Notes under the pieces: generated by a model
What the model saw: only the letters and a program-made list of their open reading frames with translations
Databases searched by the model: none
What the model was told of the DNA's origin: nothing
Shown: one piece after another, positions 1 to 7,034 of the stretch
Numbering within the stretch: position 1 is the stretch's first letter
Layout: every line of letters starts with the position of its first letter
DNA from: Psychroflexus tropicus DSM 15496
GTDB lineage: Bacteria; Bacteroidota; Bacteroidia; Flavobacteriales; Flavobacteriaceae
Length of the DNA stretch: 64,000 nucleotides
Assembly (NCBI RefSeq): GCF_000378765.1
Contig: NZ_KB905344.1
Coordinates: forward strand, 78,332-142,331
Direction of reading: 5' to 3'
Translations under genes and position numbers: made by a program

Positions 1-2
1 AA

Positions 3-53
3 ATTATCGCCAAGATGGTTATCGATAATAAGGATTATAAGCCTGCGACCTAA
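3..53 (+). CDS. Possible C-terminal end of a gene entering from the left (16 codons, then TAA)
   Basis: From position 3 an open frame reads IIAKMVIDNKDYKPAT and stops at 51-53. It continues to the left edge, so it could be the true end of a gene lying outside the window. The same tail recurs in five further copies downstream, each with its own stop codon, so this copy may instead be just the first repeat unit. I do not recognise the protein from these 16 residues. Confidence 0.35.
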   Translation: MIAKMVIDNKDYKPAT

Positions 54-97
54 GTCAGTTGAAAAGATTTGACTGAACGTTTGCGCTTGGCGAAAAT
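3..97 (+). repeat. Repeat unit A1 with terminal inverted repeats
   Basis: The unit starts with ATTATCGCCAAG (3-14) and ends with CTTGGCGAAAAT (86-97); these are inverted copies with 11 of 12 positions matching. The left part is the 16-codon tail ending at 53. The right part is a non-coding palindrome with AGTCA and TGACT arms. The layout resembles a miniature mobile element, but no transposase is linked to it. Confidence 0.7.
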
Positions 98-106
98 ACA
101 TCCAAA

Positions 107-201
107 ATTATCGCCACGATGGTGATCGATAATAAGAATCATAAGCCTGCGACCTAAGTTGGTTGAAAAGATTTGACTGAACGTTGACGCTTGGCGAAAA
201 T
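107..201 (+). repeat. Repeat unit A2
   Basis: It has the same layout as A1. The tail reads MVIDNKNHKPAT and stops at 155-157. The right end CTTGGCGAAAAT (190-201) is intact, while the left inverted end has changed (CCACG in place of CCAAG). Confidence 0.7.
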
Positions 202-232
202 GTATTTTAAATTAAAAATACTCTATTTAACA

Positions 233-274
233 TCGAGCGGAGTCGAGAGTAGATTTGTTCTCGACTCCGCTCGA
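233..274. repeat. Perfect 16-bp inverted repeat, REP-like (copy 1)
   Basis: The arms TCGAGCGGAGTCGAGA (233-248) and TCTCGACTCCGCTCGA (259-274) are exact reverse complements around a 10-base loop. A second copy lies at 572-614. Decayed relatives of such sequence appear near 750-835 and at 27025-27038. Confidence 0.85.
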
Positions 275-343
275 ACGTAAACATTACTTCTAAGTTGTGT
301 AAATAGATCTTTAGATATTTTTGAAAAAGCTTAGAAGAAAATA

Positions 344-435
344 ATTACTAAGATGGTAATTGATAATAAGGACTACAAGCCTGCGACCTAAGTCAGTTGA
401 AAAGATTTGACTGAACGTTGACGCTTGGCGAAAAT
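344..435 (+). repeat. Repeat unit A3
   Basis: The tail reads MVIDNKDYKPAT, stopping at 389-391, with four synonymous third-base differences from A1. The right end is at 424-435. The left inverted end has been lost (ATTACTAAG). Confidence 0.7.
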
Positions 436-444
436 AAAATCAAA

Positions 445-539
445 ATTATCGCCACGATGGTTATCGATAATAAGGATTATAAGCCTGCGACCTAAGTCGG
501 TTGAAAAGACCTAGCTTAAAGTTGACGCTTGGCGAAAAT
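445..539 (+). repeat. Repeat unit A4
   Basis: The 13 tail codons (457-495) are identical to those of A1. The palindrome after the stop differs (arms TAAG and CTTA). The right end is at 528-539. Confidence 0.7.
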
Positions 540-571
540 GTAATTTAAATTAAAAATACTCTGTTTTAGCA

Positions 572-614
572 TCGAGCGGAGTCGAGATGTGGATTTGTTC
601 TCGACTCCGCTCGA
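572..614. repeat. Perfect 16-bp inverted repeat, REP-like (copy 2)
   Basis: The same arms as the element at 233-274 lie at 572-587 and 599-614 around an 11-base loop, within the second macro-repeat copy. Confidence 0.85.
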
Positions 615-683
615 ACGTAAACATTACTTCTAAGTTGTGTAAATAGATCTTTAGATATTTTTGAAAAAGTTTAGAAGAAAATA

Positions 684-731
684 ATTACTAAGATGGTAAT
701 TCATAATAAGGACCACAAACCTGCGACATAA
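684..731 (+). repeat. Repeat unit A5 (tail part only)
   Basis: The tail reads MVIHNKDHKPAT with TAA at 729-731. The palindromic right half seen in A1-A4 is missing; similarity to the macro-repeat ends near 735. Confidence 0.65.
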
Positions 732-903
732 GTTGATGAGATGTCACCTCGAGCAGCCTGTGCTGAACGAAGCCGAAGCAGAGTCAAGATGTAGATTTGT
801 TCTCTACTTTAGTTTATCCTGAGCAAGAACGAAAGGCTTAAACATTACTACTATACTTTTTGAATGGGTATTTGGGCATACTTTGAAAACTTAGAGGAAG
901 ACA

Positions 904-951
904 GTTATCATAATGGTAATCGACGATAAGGATCACAAGTCTGCGACTTAG
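904..951 (+). repeat. Repeat unit A6 (most diverged tail)
   Basis: The tail reads MVIDDKDHKSAT and stops with TAG at 949-951. It is the copy nearest to the recombinase gene and the most diverged, but the frame and length are still kept. Confidence 0.6.
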
Positions 952-965
952 TTCAAATAAATCAA

Positions 966-973
966 TAACTTTG
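966..973 (+). promoter_or_regulatory. Probable -7 box for xerC
   Basis: TAACTTTG fits the Bacteroidota -7 consensus TAnnTTTG. Transcription would start around 978-981, inside the first arm of the hairpin at 976-1001, so that hairpin would form the 5' end of the message. No clear TTTG -33 box is visible. Confidence 0.45.
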
Positions 974-975
974 TA

Positions 976-1006
976 ACCATGAATTCACCTGAGTTCATGG
1001 TTTTTT
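976..1006 (+). terminator. Intrinsic terminator directly abutting the xerC start codon
   Basis: ACCATGAATTC (976-986) pairs with GAGTTCATGGT (991-1001), with one G-U pair, and is followed by six T. The xerC ATG begins at 1007, the base after the T run. It may be the terminator of a lost upstream gene or an attenuator of xerC. Confidence 0.75.
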
Positions 1007-1900
1007 ATGGATTATATAGATGCTTTTTTAGACTATCTTGAACTTGAGAAGAAGTATGCCAAGCATACTGTATCCTCTTATGCTTCAGATTTGCAACAGT
1101 TTCAATCCTTTCTTCTCGAAGAATACGGGACATCTGATTTTTCGGAAGTGAATTATCCGATGATACGCCAGTGGATTGTCAGTTTTGTGGATAAGGGAAT
1201 GACCAACAAAACCATCAATAGAAAGCTATCTACTTTAAAAACGTTTTTCAAGTTTCTATTGAAAGTTAAAGCAATAGAGTTGAACCCTATGACTAAGCAC
1301 AAATCGCTCAAATTACCAAAGCGAGAGCAAGATGTGTTTTCAACGCAAGAGCTCGAGAAGGTTTCTGAATATTATAAGGAGGATAGTTTTGCTGAGGTTA
1401 GAGACCATCTGATTATTGAACTGTTGTACGCCACGGGAATGCGAAGACAAGAACTTATAGACCTTAAGCTTGATCATTTAGATTTCGAACAGAAACAACT
1501 TAAAGTTCATGGTAAACGGAATAAACAGCGTCTTATTCCATTAATGCCATCTACGATTAACTTAATTCGAAACTACCTAGAGCATCGTAAATTGCTAGCT
1601 ACGGACTCAGTTTCACTATTCTTAACAGCAAAAGGAAAACCTATCTACCCTAATTTGGTTTACAGAACCGTAAATAGTTATTTTAAAAAAATATCTAGTA
1701 AACGAAAACTAAGTCCGCATTTACTTCGGCATGCTTTTGCCTCACATCTGTTAGAAGAGGGAGCAGACCTTAGCGCGATTAAAGATTTATTGGGTCATAG
1801 CAGTTTAGCTTCAACAGAAGTCTATACCCACTCCAATTTTAAAGAATTAAGTAAAGCGCATTCAGCAGCTCATCCTCGATCAATAAAGGGAAAGAAATAA
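1007..1900 (+). CDS. xerC: Tyrosine recombinase, XerC/XerD type
   Basis: Site-specific recombinase of the Xer family, which resolves chromosome dimers at dif sites. It has an N-terminal SAM-like core-binding domain (about residues 1-90) and a C-terminal catalytic domain. The catalytic set is complete: Arg146 (TGMR), Lys170, His238 and Arg241 (PHLLRH), His264 (LLGHSS) and Tyr273 (VYTH). At 297 residues it has normal Xer length. The start at 1007 gives the usual Xer N-terminus (FLDYLELEKKY). XerC against XerD cannot be decided from sequence alone. It lies next to the tRNA-tuf cluster as in other Flavobacteriaceae, which argues for a housekeeping role, although it also adjoins a repeat array. 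Confidence 0.9.
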   Translation: MDYIDAFLDYLELEKKYAKHTVSSYASDLQQFQSFLLEEYGTSDFSEVNYPMIRQWIVSFVDKGMTNKTINRKLSTLKTFFKFLLKVKAIELNPMTKHKSLKLPKREQDVFSTQELEKVSEYYKEDSFAEVRDHLIIELLYATGMRRQELIDLKLDHLDFEQKQLKVHGKRNKQRLIPLMPSTINLIRNYLEHRKLLATDSVSLFLTAKGKPIYPNLVYRTVNSYFKKISSKRKLSPHLLRHAFASHLLEEGADLSAIKDLLGHSSLASTEVYTHSNFKELSKAHSAAHPRSIKGKK

Positions 1901-1979
1901 TAGATGAGTTTATTGACTTCATTTCTTTCAAATTTCAGAAAAAAACCAATAAAAAATTTTCAGATATCAATAATCGTTT

Positions 1980-1987
1980 TATATTTG
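1980..1987 (+). promoter_or_regulatory. Promoter -7 box for the tRNA-tuf operon
   Basis: TATATTTG matches TAnnTTTG and lies 39 bases before the first tRNA. A TTTTC stretch near 1957 sits at the right distance for a weak -33 element. Confidence 0.6.
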
Positions 1988-2025
1988 CAACCCGTTACGA
2001 AAAGTAGCGTTTGACATACTGATAA

Positions 2026-2099
2026 GCCGATGTAGCTCAGCTGGCTAGAGCAGCTGATTTGTAATCAGCAGGTCGTGGGTTCGAGTCCCTCCATCGGCT
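2026..2099 (+). tRNA. tRNA-Thr (anticodon TGT)
   Basis: Acceptor arms GCCGATG and CATCGGC pair fully; discriminator T at 2099. The anticodon loop TTTGTAA lies between GCTGA and TCAGC, giving TGT. The T-loop TTCGAGT is present. CCA is not encoded. First of four clustered tRNAs ahead of tuf. Confidence 0.95.
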
Positions 2100-2199
2100 C
2101 AAGAATGTAAAAAAGTTTATTGCATTCTTAATGATATTGAAAGTGAAGCAAAATTTATTTGCTTCTGGAAGTTAAGGCTTTTGTTCAATAATCAGCTTT

Positions 2200-2281
2200 G
2201 GGGAGATACTCAAGCGGCCAACGAGGACAGACTGTAAATCTGTTGGTTTTACCTTCGCAGGTTCGAATCCTGCTCTCCCCA
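2200..2281 (+). tRNA. tRNA-Tyr (anticodon GTA)
   Basis: Acceptor arms GGGGAGA and TCTCCCC; discriminator A at 2281. The anticodon loop CTGTAAA lies between CAGA and TCTG. Its 82 bases include the long variable arm expected of a bacterial class II tRNA-Tyr. Confidence 0.95.
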
Positions 2282-2332
2282 CACCAAGTCGGATGATATC
2301 AGGCTTTGCATTGACATATTGAAATTAAATAA

Positions 2333-2405
2333 GCGGAAGTAGCTCAGTTGGTAGAGCGTCAGCCTTCCAAGCTGAATGTCGCCGGTTCGAACCCGGTCTT
2401 CCGCT
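2333..2405 (+). tRNA. tRNA-Gly (anticodon TCC)
   Basis: Acceptor arms GCGGAAG and CTTCCGC; discriminator T at 2405. The anticodon loop reads CTTCCAA, giving TCC. The T-loop is TTCGAAC. Confidence 0.95.
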
Positions 2406-2434
2406 CTATTTTTTAAAAATGCAAATTCTTGAAT

Positions 2435-2506
2435 GCCGACGTAGCTCAGGGGTAGAGCGTTTCCTTGGTAAGGAAAAGGTCACGAGTTCAATTCTCGTCG
2501 TTGGCT
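2435..2506 (+). tRNA. tRNA-Thr (anticodon GGT)
   Basis: Acceptor arms GCCGACG and CGTTGGC (one G-T pair); discriminator T at 2506. The anticodon loop TTGGTAA lies between TTTCC and GGAAA. It is the second threonine isoacceptor of the cluster and sits 94 bases before tuf. Confidence 0.95.
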
Positions 2507-2600
2507 CAATTATTAAGTCTCAAAACCTGGTTTTGTTGACTTTATACGTTGTTATAAACATTAACACTAATATATAACTAAGATTAAATAATTTACTACT

Positions 2601-3785
2601 ATGGCAAAGGAAAATTTTGATCGCTCCAAACCACACCTTAATATAGGTACAATTGGTCACGTCGATCACGGAAAAACTACACTTACAGCTGCTATCACAA
2701 AAGTAATGGCAGATGCTGGATATTCTGAAGCTAGTGCTTTCGATCAAATTGATAATGCACCTGAGGAAAAAGAGCGTGGTATTACTATTAACTCTTCTCA
2801 CGTTGAATATCAAACTGAAAAGCGTCACTATGCACACGTTGACTGTCCAGGTCACGCCGATTATGTAAAGAACATGGTTACTGGTGCTGCTCAAATGGAC
2901 GGTGCTATTTTAGTTGTAGCTGCTACCGATGGTCCAATGCCACAAACACGTGAGCACATCCTTTTAGGACGTCAGGTAGGAATTCCTAGAATTGTTACTT
3001 TCTTAAATAAAGTTGACCTTGTTGATGATGAGGAGCTTTTAGAATTAGTTGAAATGGAAGTAAGAGATTTGCTTTCTTTCTACGAATATGATGGAGATAA
3101 CGCTCCTGTAATTTCTGGATCTGCATTGGGTGCATTAGAAGGAGACGAAAAATGGTCAAAAACTGTACTTGAATTAATGGAGGCAGTTGATGAGTATATC
3201 GAACTTCCAGAAAGAGATGTTGAAAAAGATTTCTTAATGCCTGTAGAAGACGTATTCTCTATTACTGGTCGTGGAACTGTTGCTACTGGACGTATCGAAA
3301 CTGGTGTTGCAAACACTGGTGATGCTGTTGAAATTAACGGTATGGGTGCAGAGAACATGAAATCAACCATTACTGGTGTTGAAATGTTCCGTAAAATTCT
3401 TGATAGAGGAGAAGCTGGTGATAACGTAGGTATCTTGTTGAGAGGTATTGAAAAGAGCCAGATCTCTAGAGGTATGGTAATTGCTAAGCCTGGTTCTATT
3501 AAGCCACACGATAAGTTTAAAGCTGAGGTCTATATCTTGAAAAAAGAAGAAGGTGGACGTCACACTCCATTCCATAATAACTACAGACCACAGTTCTACG
3601 TAAGAACAACAGATGTAACTGGTACAATCAATCTTCCTGATGGAGTTGAGATGGTTATGCCAGGTGACAACCTTACAATCACTGTTGACTTGATTCAACC
3701 GATTGCTCTTAACGTAGGTCTTAGATTCGCGATTCGTGAAGGTGGACGTACTGTTGGTGCAGGACAGGTGACTGAAATTCTTTAA
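2601..3785 (+). CDS. tuf: Elongation factor Tu
   Basis: GTPase that delivers aminoacyl-tRNA to the ribosome. The GTPase motifs are all present: GHVDHGKT (G1), DCPGH (G3), NKVD (G4) and SAL (G5). These are followed by the two beta-barrel domains, ending in GQVTEIL. At 394 residues it has normal length. It is probably cotranscribed with the four upstream tRNAs and is followed by a strong terminator at 3810-3848. Confidence 0.98.
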   Translation: MAKENFDRSKPHLNIGTIGHVDHGKTTLTAAITKVMADAGYSEASAFDQIDNAPEEKERGITINSSHVEYQTEKRHYAHVDCPGHADYVKNMVTGAAQMDGAILVVAATDGPMPQTREHILLGRQVGIPRIVTFLNKVDLVDDEELLELVEMEVRDLLSFYEYDGDNAPVISGSALGALEGDEKWSKTVLELMEAVDEYIELPERDVEKDFLMPVEDVFSITGRGTVATGRIETGVANTGDAVEINGMGAENMKSTITGVEMFRKILDRGEAGDNVGILLRGIEKSQISRGMVIAKPGSIKPHDKFKAEVYILKKEEGGRHTPFHNNYRPQFYVRTTDVTGTINLPDGVEMVMPGDNLTITVDLIQPIALNVGLRFAIREGGRTVGAGQVTEIL

Positions 3786-3809
3786 TTCTTAAGAATTAAG
3801 TTTATATAG

Positions 3810-3848
3810 AGTTAAGGTGTCTGCCACAGGTAGATACCTTAACTTTTT
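3810..3848 (+). terminator. Intrinsic terminator after tuf
   Basis: A 13-bp stem, AGTTAAGGTGTCT with AGATACCTTAACT (one G-U pair), is followed by a T run. An 18-bp palindrome, TTAATTCTTAAGAATTAA, sits just before it at 3782-3799. Confidence 0.9.
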
Positions 3849-3911
3849 AAATTTTCTTTTTTATCTGCTAGAAATTTTGTTTCTTTGCACGCTTTAAAAA
3901 ATGAAATATTT

Positions 3912-3984
3912 ACGGGTTTAGCTCAGTTGGTAGAGCACTGGTCTCCAAAACCAGGTGTCGGGAGTTCGAGCCTCTCAACCCGTG
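3912..3984 (+). tRNA. tRNA-Trp (anticodon CCA)
   Basis: Acceptor arms ACGGGTT and AACCCGT; discriminator G at 3984. The anticodon loop CTCCAAA lies between CTGGT and ACCAG. Its 3' end is duplicated 78 bases downstream (4047-4067). Confidence 0.95.
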
Positions 3985-4067
3985 CAAATGAAAAGTATGT
4001 GGCGAGAAGTTTATCCTGAGTCCCGATAGCGATCGGGAGCGAAGGAAGCCTCTCAACCCGTGCAAAT
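3969..4067. repeat. 21-bp duplication of the tRNA-Trp 3' end flanking a 57-bp palindromic insert
   Basis: The 21 bases at 3969-3989 (tRNA-Trp T-arm, acceptor and flank) recur exactly at 4047-4067. Between them lie 57 bases containing a nested palindrome: TCCCGAT (4021-4027) with ATCGGGA (4032-4038), and outer arms TCCT (4014-4017) with AGGA (4043-4046). The layout is that of a small REP-type element with target duplication, or of an integration scar at a tRNA end. Confidence 0.85.
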
Positions 4068-4077
4068 CTTAAAGAAG

Positions 4078-4275
4078 ATGTCAAATTTTAAAAATTACGT
4101 AAGCGAGTCTTACAGCGAGTTAAAAAACCATGTGACCTGGCCTACCTGGGCTGAGGGACAAAAGCTCATGGTTATTGTTGCGGTGTTTTCAATTCTATTT
4201 TCGCTTGCCATTTGGGGCGTGGATGAAGTGTTTAGCGCTGCTGTAAAGCAATATTTTAACTGGGTTAAATCATAA
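4078..4275 (+). CDS. secE: Preprotein translocase subunit SecE
   Basis: Small membrane subunit of the SecYEG channel. The 65-residue product has the short amphipathic stretch seen before the membrane span in SecE (SELKNHVTWPTW) and one transmembrane helix (about residues 29-48). I chose the ATG at 4078; the longer frame from GTG 4060 would begin inside the duplicated tRNA segment. It lies three bases before nusG, as in most bacteria. Confidence 0.93.
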   Translation: MSNFKNYVSESYSELKNHVTWPTWAEGQKLMVIVAVFSILFSLAIWGVDEVFSAAVKQYFNWVKS

Positions 4276-4278
4276 TTC

Positions 4279-4830
4279 ATGTCTGAAACTGATTTAAAAA
4301 AATGGTACGTTGTAAGAGCGATTAGTGGCTCCGAAAATAAAGTCAAAGACTATATTGAGAAAGAAATTTCTCATCAAGGATTAAGTGACTATGTCGATCA
4401 AATTTTGGTTCCTACAGAAAATGTCGTTCAAATTCGTAACGGAAAGAAAATAAGTAAGGAAAAAGTATATTTTCCTGGCTATATTATGGTGAATGCCAAT
4501 CTTGAAGGAGAAGTTGGACACGTTATTAAAGGTGTTAATGGAGTGATTGGATTTTTAGGAGAAACTAAGCGAGGTGAGCCAGTACCGATGAGAAAATCTG
4601 AGGTGAATAGAATGCTTGGTAAAGTTGATGAGCTTTCTGTTCAGAAAGACAATGTGGCTATACCTTACAACATTGGAGAGTCTGTGAAAGTGGTGGACGG
4701 ACCATTCAATAGCTTTACAGGAACTATAGAGAAGATTAATGAAGATAAGAGAAAATTACAGGTAATGGTTAAGATTTTTGGGCGTAAAACACCAGTGGAA
4801 CTTAGCTACATGCAAGTAGAGAAAATTTAA
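4279..4830 (+). CDS. nusG: Transcription termination/antitermination protein NusG
   Basis: Binds RNA polymerase, suppresses pausing and couples transcription to Rho or the ribosome. The N-terminal NGN domain starts at KKWYVVRAISGSENKVKDYI and is followed by a linker and a C-terminal KOW domain (VKVVDGPFNSFTGTIEKI, about residues 130-180). At 183 residues it has usual length. It follows secE by three bases and precedes rplK. Confidence 0.97.
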   Translation: MSETDLKKWYVVRAISGSENKVKDYIEKEISHQGLSDYVDQILVPTENVVQIRNGKKISKEKVYFPGYIMVNANLEGEVGHVIKGVNGVIGFLGETKRGEPVPMRKSEVNRMLGKVDELSVQKDNVAIPYNIGESVKVVDGPFNSFTGTIEKINEDKRKLQVMVKIFGRKTPVELSYMQVEKI

Positions 4831-4847
4831 GTGTTACATATAATATA

Positions 4848-4888
4848 GAGTTGTTTTTAAACATAATGCTTCCCACTGAAAACAATTC
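4848..4888 (+). promoter_or_regulatory. Hairpin in the rplK leader
   Basis: GAGTTGTTTT (4848-4857) pairs with AAAACAATTC (4879-4888), with one G-U pair. Its place just before rplK-rplA would suit ribosomal protein L1 autoregulation, but I cannot show a match to the L1-binding fold. Confidence 0.35.
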
Positions 4889-4904
4889 AACTAAATTTTG
4901 AAAA

Positions 4905-5342
4905 ATGGCAAAAGAAGTAAGTAAAGTAGTAAAACTCCAGGTTAGAGGTGGTGCAGCAAACCCATCTCCACCCGTTGGACCTGCTTTGGGTGCTGCTGGG
5001 GTGAATATCATGGAATTCTGTAAGCAATTCAATGGTAGAACTCAAGATAAAAGTGGAAAAATCCTTCCTGTAGAAATTACAGTATACAAGGATAAGTCTT
5101 TTGATTTTATCATCAAGACTCCACCGGCAGCAGTTCAATTGATGGAAGCATCAAAACTAAAGAAAGGATCTGGTGAGCCCAACTCTAAAAAAGTTGGTTC
5201 GGTAACTTGGGATCAAGTAAAGGCGATTGCTGAAGATAAAATGCAGGATTTAAATGCATTTACTACAGAATCTGCAATGAAAATGGTAGCTGGTACAGCA
5301 AGATCTATGGGTATAACTGTAAAAGGTAATGCACCATTCTAA
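4905..5342 (+). CDS. rplK: 50S ribosomal protein L11
   Basis: Component of the GTPase-associated centre of the large subunit. It has the characteristic proline-rich N-terminus ([21 protein letters not shown]), which is the thiostrepton-contact region, and the C-terminal 23S-binding domain ending in [10 protein letters not shown]. At 145 residues it is close to the E. coli length. First gene of the rplKAJL group. Confidence 0.98.
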   Translation: MAKEVSKVVKLQVRGGAANPSPPVGPALGAAGVNIMEFCKQFNGRTQDKSGKILPVEITVYKDKSFDFIIKTPPAAVQLMEASKLKKGSGEPNSKKVGSVTWDQVKAIAEDKMQDLNAFTTESAMKMVAGTARSMGITVKGNAPF

Positions 5343-5357
5343 AAAAACGAAATTAAC

Positions 5358-6056
5358 ATGGCAAAAATAACTAAAAAGCAAAAAGAAGCAGAATCTAAAG
5401 TTGATAAGTCTAAGACTTACTCTGTAGCTGATGCCTCTGCTTTATTGAAAGATGTGGCTTACGCTAATTTCGACGAATCTGTTGATCTAGCTGTAAGATT
5501 GAATGTTGATCCACGTAAAGCTAACCAAATGGTTAGAGGAGTGGTCACTTTACCACACGGAACAGGTAAAGATGTAAAAGTCCTTGCCCTTGTAACTCCA
5601 GACAAAGCTAAAGAAGCTGAAGAAGCTGGCGCTGATTATGTAGGTCTAGACGAATACCTTGAGAAAATCAAAGGGGGATGGACAGACGTTGATGTCATCG
5701 TAACCATGCCTAGCGTTATGGGTAAATTAGGTCCATTAGGACGTGTGTTAGGTCCTAGAGGCTTAATGCCAAACCCAAAAACAGGCACAGTTACTATGGA
5801 CATTGCCAAAGCAGTTTCTGATGTAAAAGCTGGTAAAATTGACTTTAAAGTTGATAAAACTGGTATTGTTCACGCCGCTGTTGGAAAAGTATCCTTTGAT
5901 GCAGATAAAATTGCTGGAAATGCAAGAGAATTACTAACGACGCTCGTCAAACTTAAGCCTCAAGTTGTAAAAGGTGCATACATTAAAAGTATTCACATCG
6001 CTTCTACAATGAGTCCAAGTATTGAAATCGATACTAAACGATTTACCGAGCAATAA
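5358..6056 (+). CDS. rplA: 50S ribosomal protein L1
   Basis: Forms the L1 stalk and can act as a translational repressor of its own operon. It carries the L1 signature near residues 125-145 ([20 protein letters not shown]). At 232 residues it has standard length. It starts 15 bases after rplK and ends nine bases before rplJ. Confidence 0.98.
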   Translation: MAKITKKQKEAESKVDKSKTYSVADASALLKDVAYANFDESVDLAVRLNVDPRKANQMVRGVVTLPHGTGKDVKVLALVTPDKAKEAEEAGADYVGLDEYLEKIKGGWTDVDVIVTMPSVMGKLGPLGRVLGPRGLMPNPKTGTVTMDIAKAVSDVKAGKIDFKVDKTGIVHAAVGKVSFDADKIAGNARELLTTLVKLKPQVVKGAYIKSIHIASTMSPSIEIDTKRFTEQ

Positions 6057-6065
6057 TTTTAAGTT

Positions 6066-6587
6066 ATGACAAGAGAAGAGAAATCTATAGTAATAAAAGA
6101 TTTAACTACTAAGTTAGCGGATTCATCAAATGTATATTTAGCAGATATTTCAGGGTTGAACGCCGCTGTTACATCAGATTTAAGACGTGCATGCTTTAAA
6201 GCAGACGTTAAGTTGATGGTAGTTAAGAATACTCTCCTAGCCAAGGCTATGGAAAGTACAGATAAAGAATTCGGTGAGTTAACAAGTATTTTGAAAGGAA
6301 GTACTTCTATTATGCTTTCCGAAACTGGAAACGCTCCAGCTAAAGTGATTAAAAACTTTAGAAAGAAAAATGAAAAGCCTGTATTGAAAGGGGCTTATGT
6401 TGCAGAATCCATTTATGTTGGAGACGAGAACTTAGATGCTTTAGTAGATATCAAATCTAAAGAGGAAGTAATCGGAGACATCGTTGGATTGCTTCAATCT
6501 CCAGCTAAAAATGTTGTATCAGCACTTAAATCTAGTGGTGGTAAACTTTCTGGAATCCTTAAAACACTTTCACAAAAAGAAGAATAA
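6066..6587 (+). CDS. rplJ: 50S ribosomal protein L10
   Basis: Anchors the L7/L12 dimers on the ribosomal stalk. It begins MTREEKSIVIKDLTTKL with the typical L10 N-terminal fold (KNTLLAKAM) and ends with a helical L12-binding tail. At 173 residues it has family length. The very short gap from rplA suggests translational coupling. Confidence 0.97.
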   Translation: MTREEKSIVIKDLTTKLADSSNVYLADISGLNAAVTSDLRRACFKADVKLMVVKNTLLAKAMESTDKEFGELTSILKGSTSIMLSETGNAPAKVIKNFRKKNEKPVLKGAYVAESIYVGDENLDALVDIKSKEEVIGDIVGLLQSPAKNVVSALKSSGGKLSGILKTLSQKEE

Positions 6588-6633
6588 ACACGCACTAATT
6601 ACTAAATATTAAATTACACTAAAACGATAGAAA

Positions 6634-7011
6634 ATGGCAGAATTAAAAGATTTCGCAGAACAATTAGTTAACCTTACTGTAAAAGAGGTAAATGAGTTAG
6701 CTGATATTTTAAAAGAAGAATATGGAATTGAGCCTGCTGCTGCTGCAGTAGCTGTTGCTGGTGGCGGTGCTGCTGGTGGTGGTGAAGAAGCTGAAGAGCA
6801 ATCAGAATTCGACGTAATTTTGAAAGCTGCAGGTGGATCTAAATTAGCAGTTGTAAAACTTGTTAAAGAATTGACAGGTTTAGGTCTTAAAGATGCTAAA
6901 GCATTAGTTGATGGTGCACCAGCTCCAGTTAAGGAAGGTGTTGCTAAAGACGAAGCAGAAGCACTTAAAGCACAATTAGAAGAAGCAGGTGCTGAAGTTG
7001 AGCTTAAGTAA
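6634..7011 (+). CDS. rplL: 50S ribosomal protein L7/L12
   Basis: Stalk protein that recruits translation factors. It has the N-terminal dimerisation helices, an Ala/Gly-rich hinge (about residues 36-52) and the C-terminal factor-binding domain ([20 protein letters not shown]). At 125 residues it has normal length. A strong hairpin follows before rpoB. Confidence 0.98.
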   Translation: MAELKDFAEQLVNLTVKEVNELADILKEEYGIEPAAAAVAVAGGGAAGGGEEAEEQSEFDVILKAAGGSKLAVVKLVKELTGLGLKDAKALVDGAPAPVKEGVAKDEAEALKAQLEEAGAEVELK

Positions 7012-7034
7012 GCTCACCAACACATTTAATACTA

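Larger units (their letters stand above)
105..735 (+). repeat. Tandem macro-repeat, unit about 338 bp (105-442 and 443-735)
   Basis: The segment from A2 to just before A4 is repeated from A4 onward with few differences, including the inverted-repeat spacer, an AT-rich block and the next tail copy. The second copy stops matching shortly after the stop codon of A5. This shows duplication of a composite block on top of the duplication of the single units. Confidence 0.8.
1..955. repeat. Repeat array: six gene-end-like units (A1-A6) mixed with palindromic spacers
   Basis: This stretch holds no complete gene. Six copies of one motif have their ATG at 15, 119, 353, 457, 693 and 913. Spacings are 104, 234, 104, 236 and 220 bases, so A1/A2, A3/A4 and A5 fall into a macro-repeat of about 338-340 bases. 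Each copy encodes nearly the same 12 residues followed by a stop. The copy closest to the recombinase gene (A6) and its spacer are the most decayed; A1 and A4 are identical over the 13 codons. In related Flavobacteriaceae rpsU usually occupies this place upstream of xerC. Confidence 0.85.

Noticed and set aside
1-955. CRISPR array
   Set aside because: Repeat units are about 95 bp, variable and spaced irregularly (104 and about 235 bp); spacers are themselves repeated and no cas gene is present.
1-1000. Integron-like array of attC sites next to an integrase
   Set aside because: The repeats are palindromic and lie near a tyrosine recombinase, but I find no proper GTTRRRY/RYYYAAC core pairs, no cassette ORFs, and the recombinase looks like housekeeping Xer rather than IntI.
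1007-1900. Prophage or genomic-island integrase
   Set aside because: Normal Xer length and motifs, typical synteny with the tRNA-tuf cluster, and no phage or cargo genes nearby.
4060-4275. SecE starting at GTG 4060 with seven extra residues
   Set aside because: The extra codons lie in the duplicated tRNA-Trp segment; ATG 4078 gives the normal SecE N-terminus.
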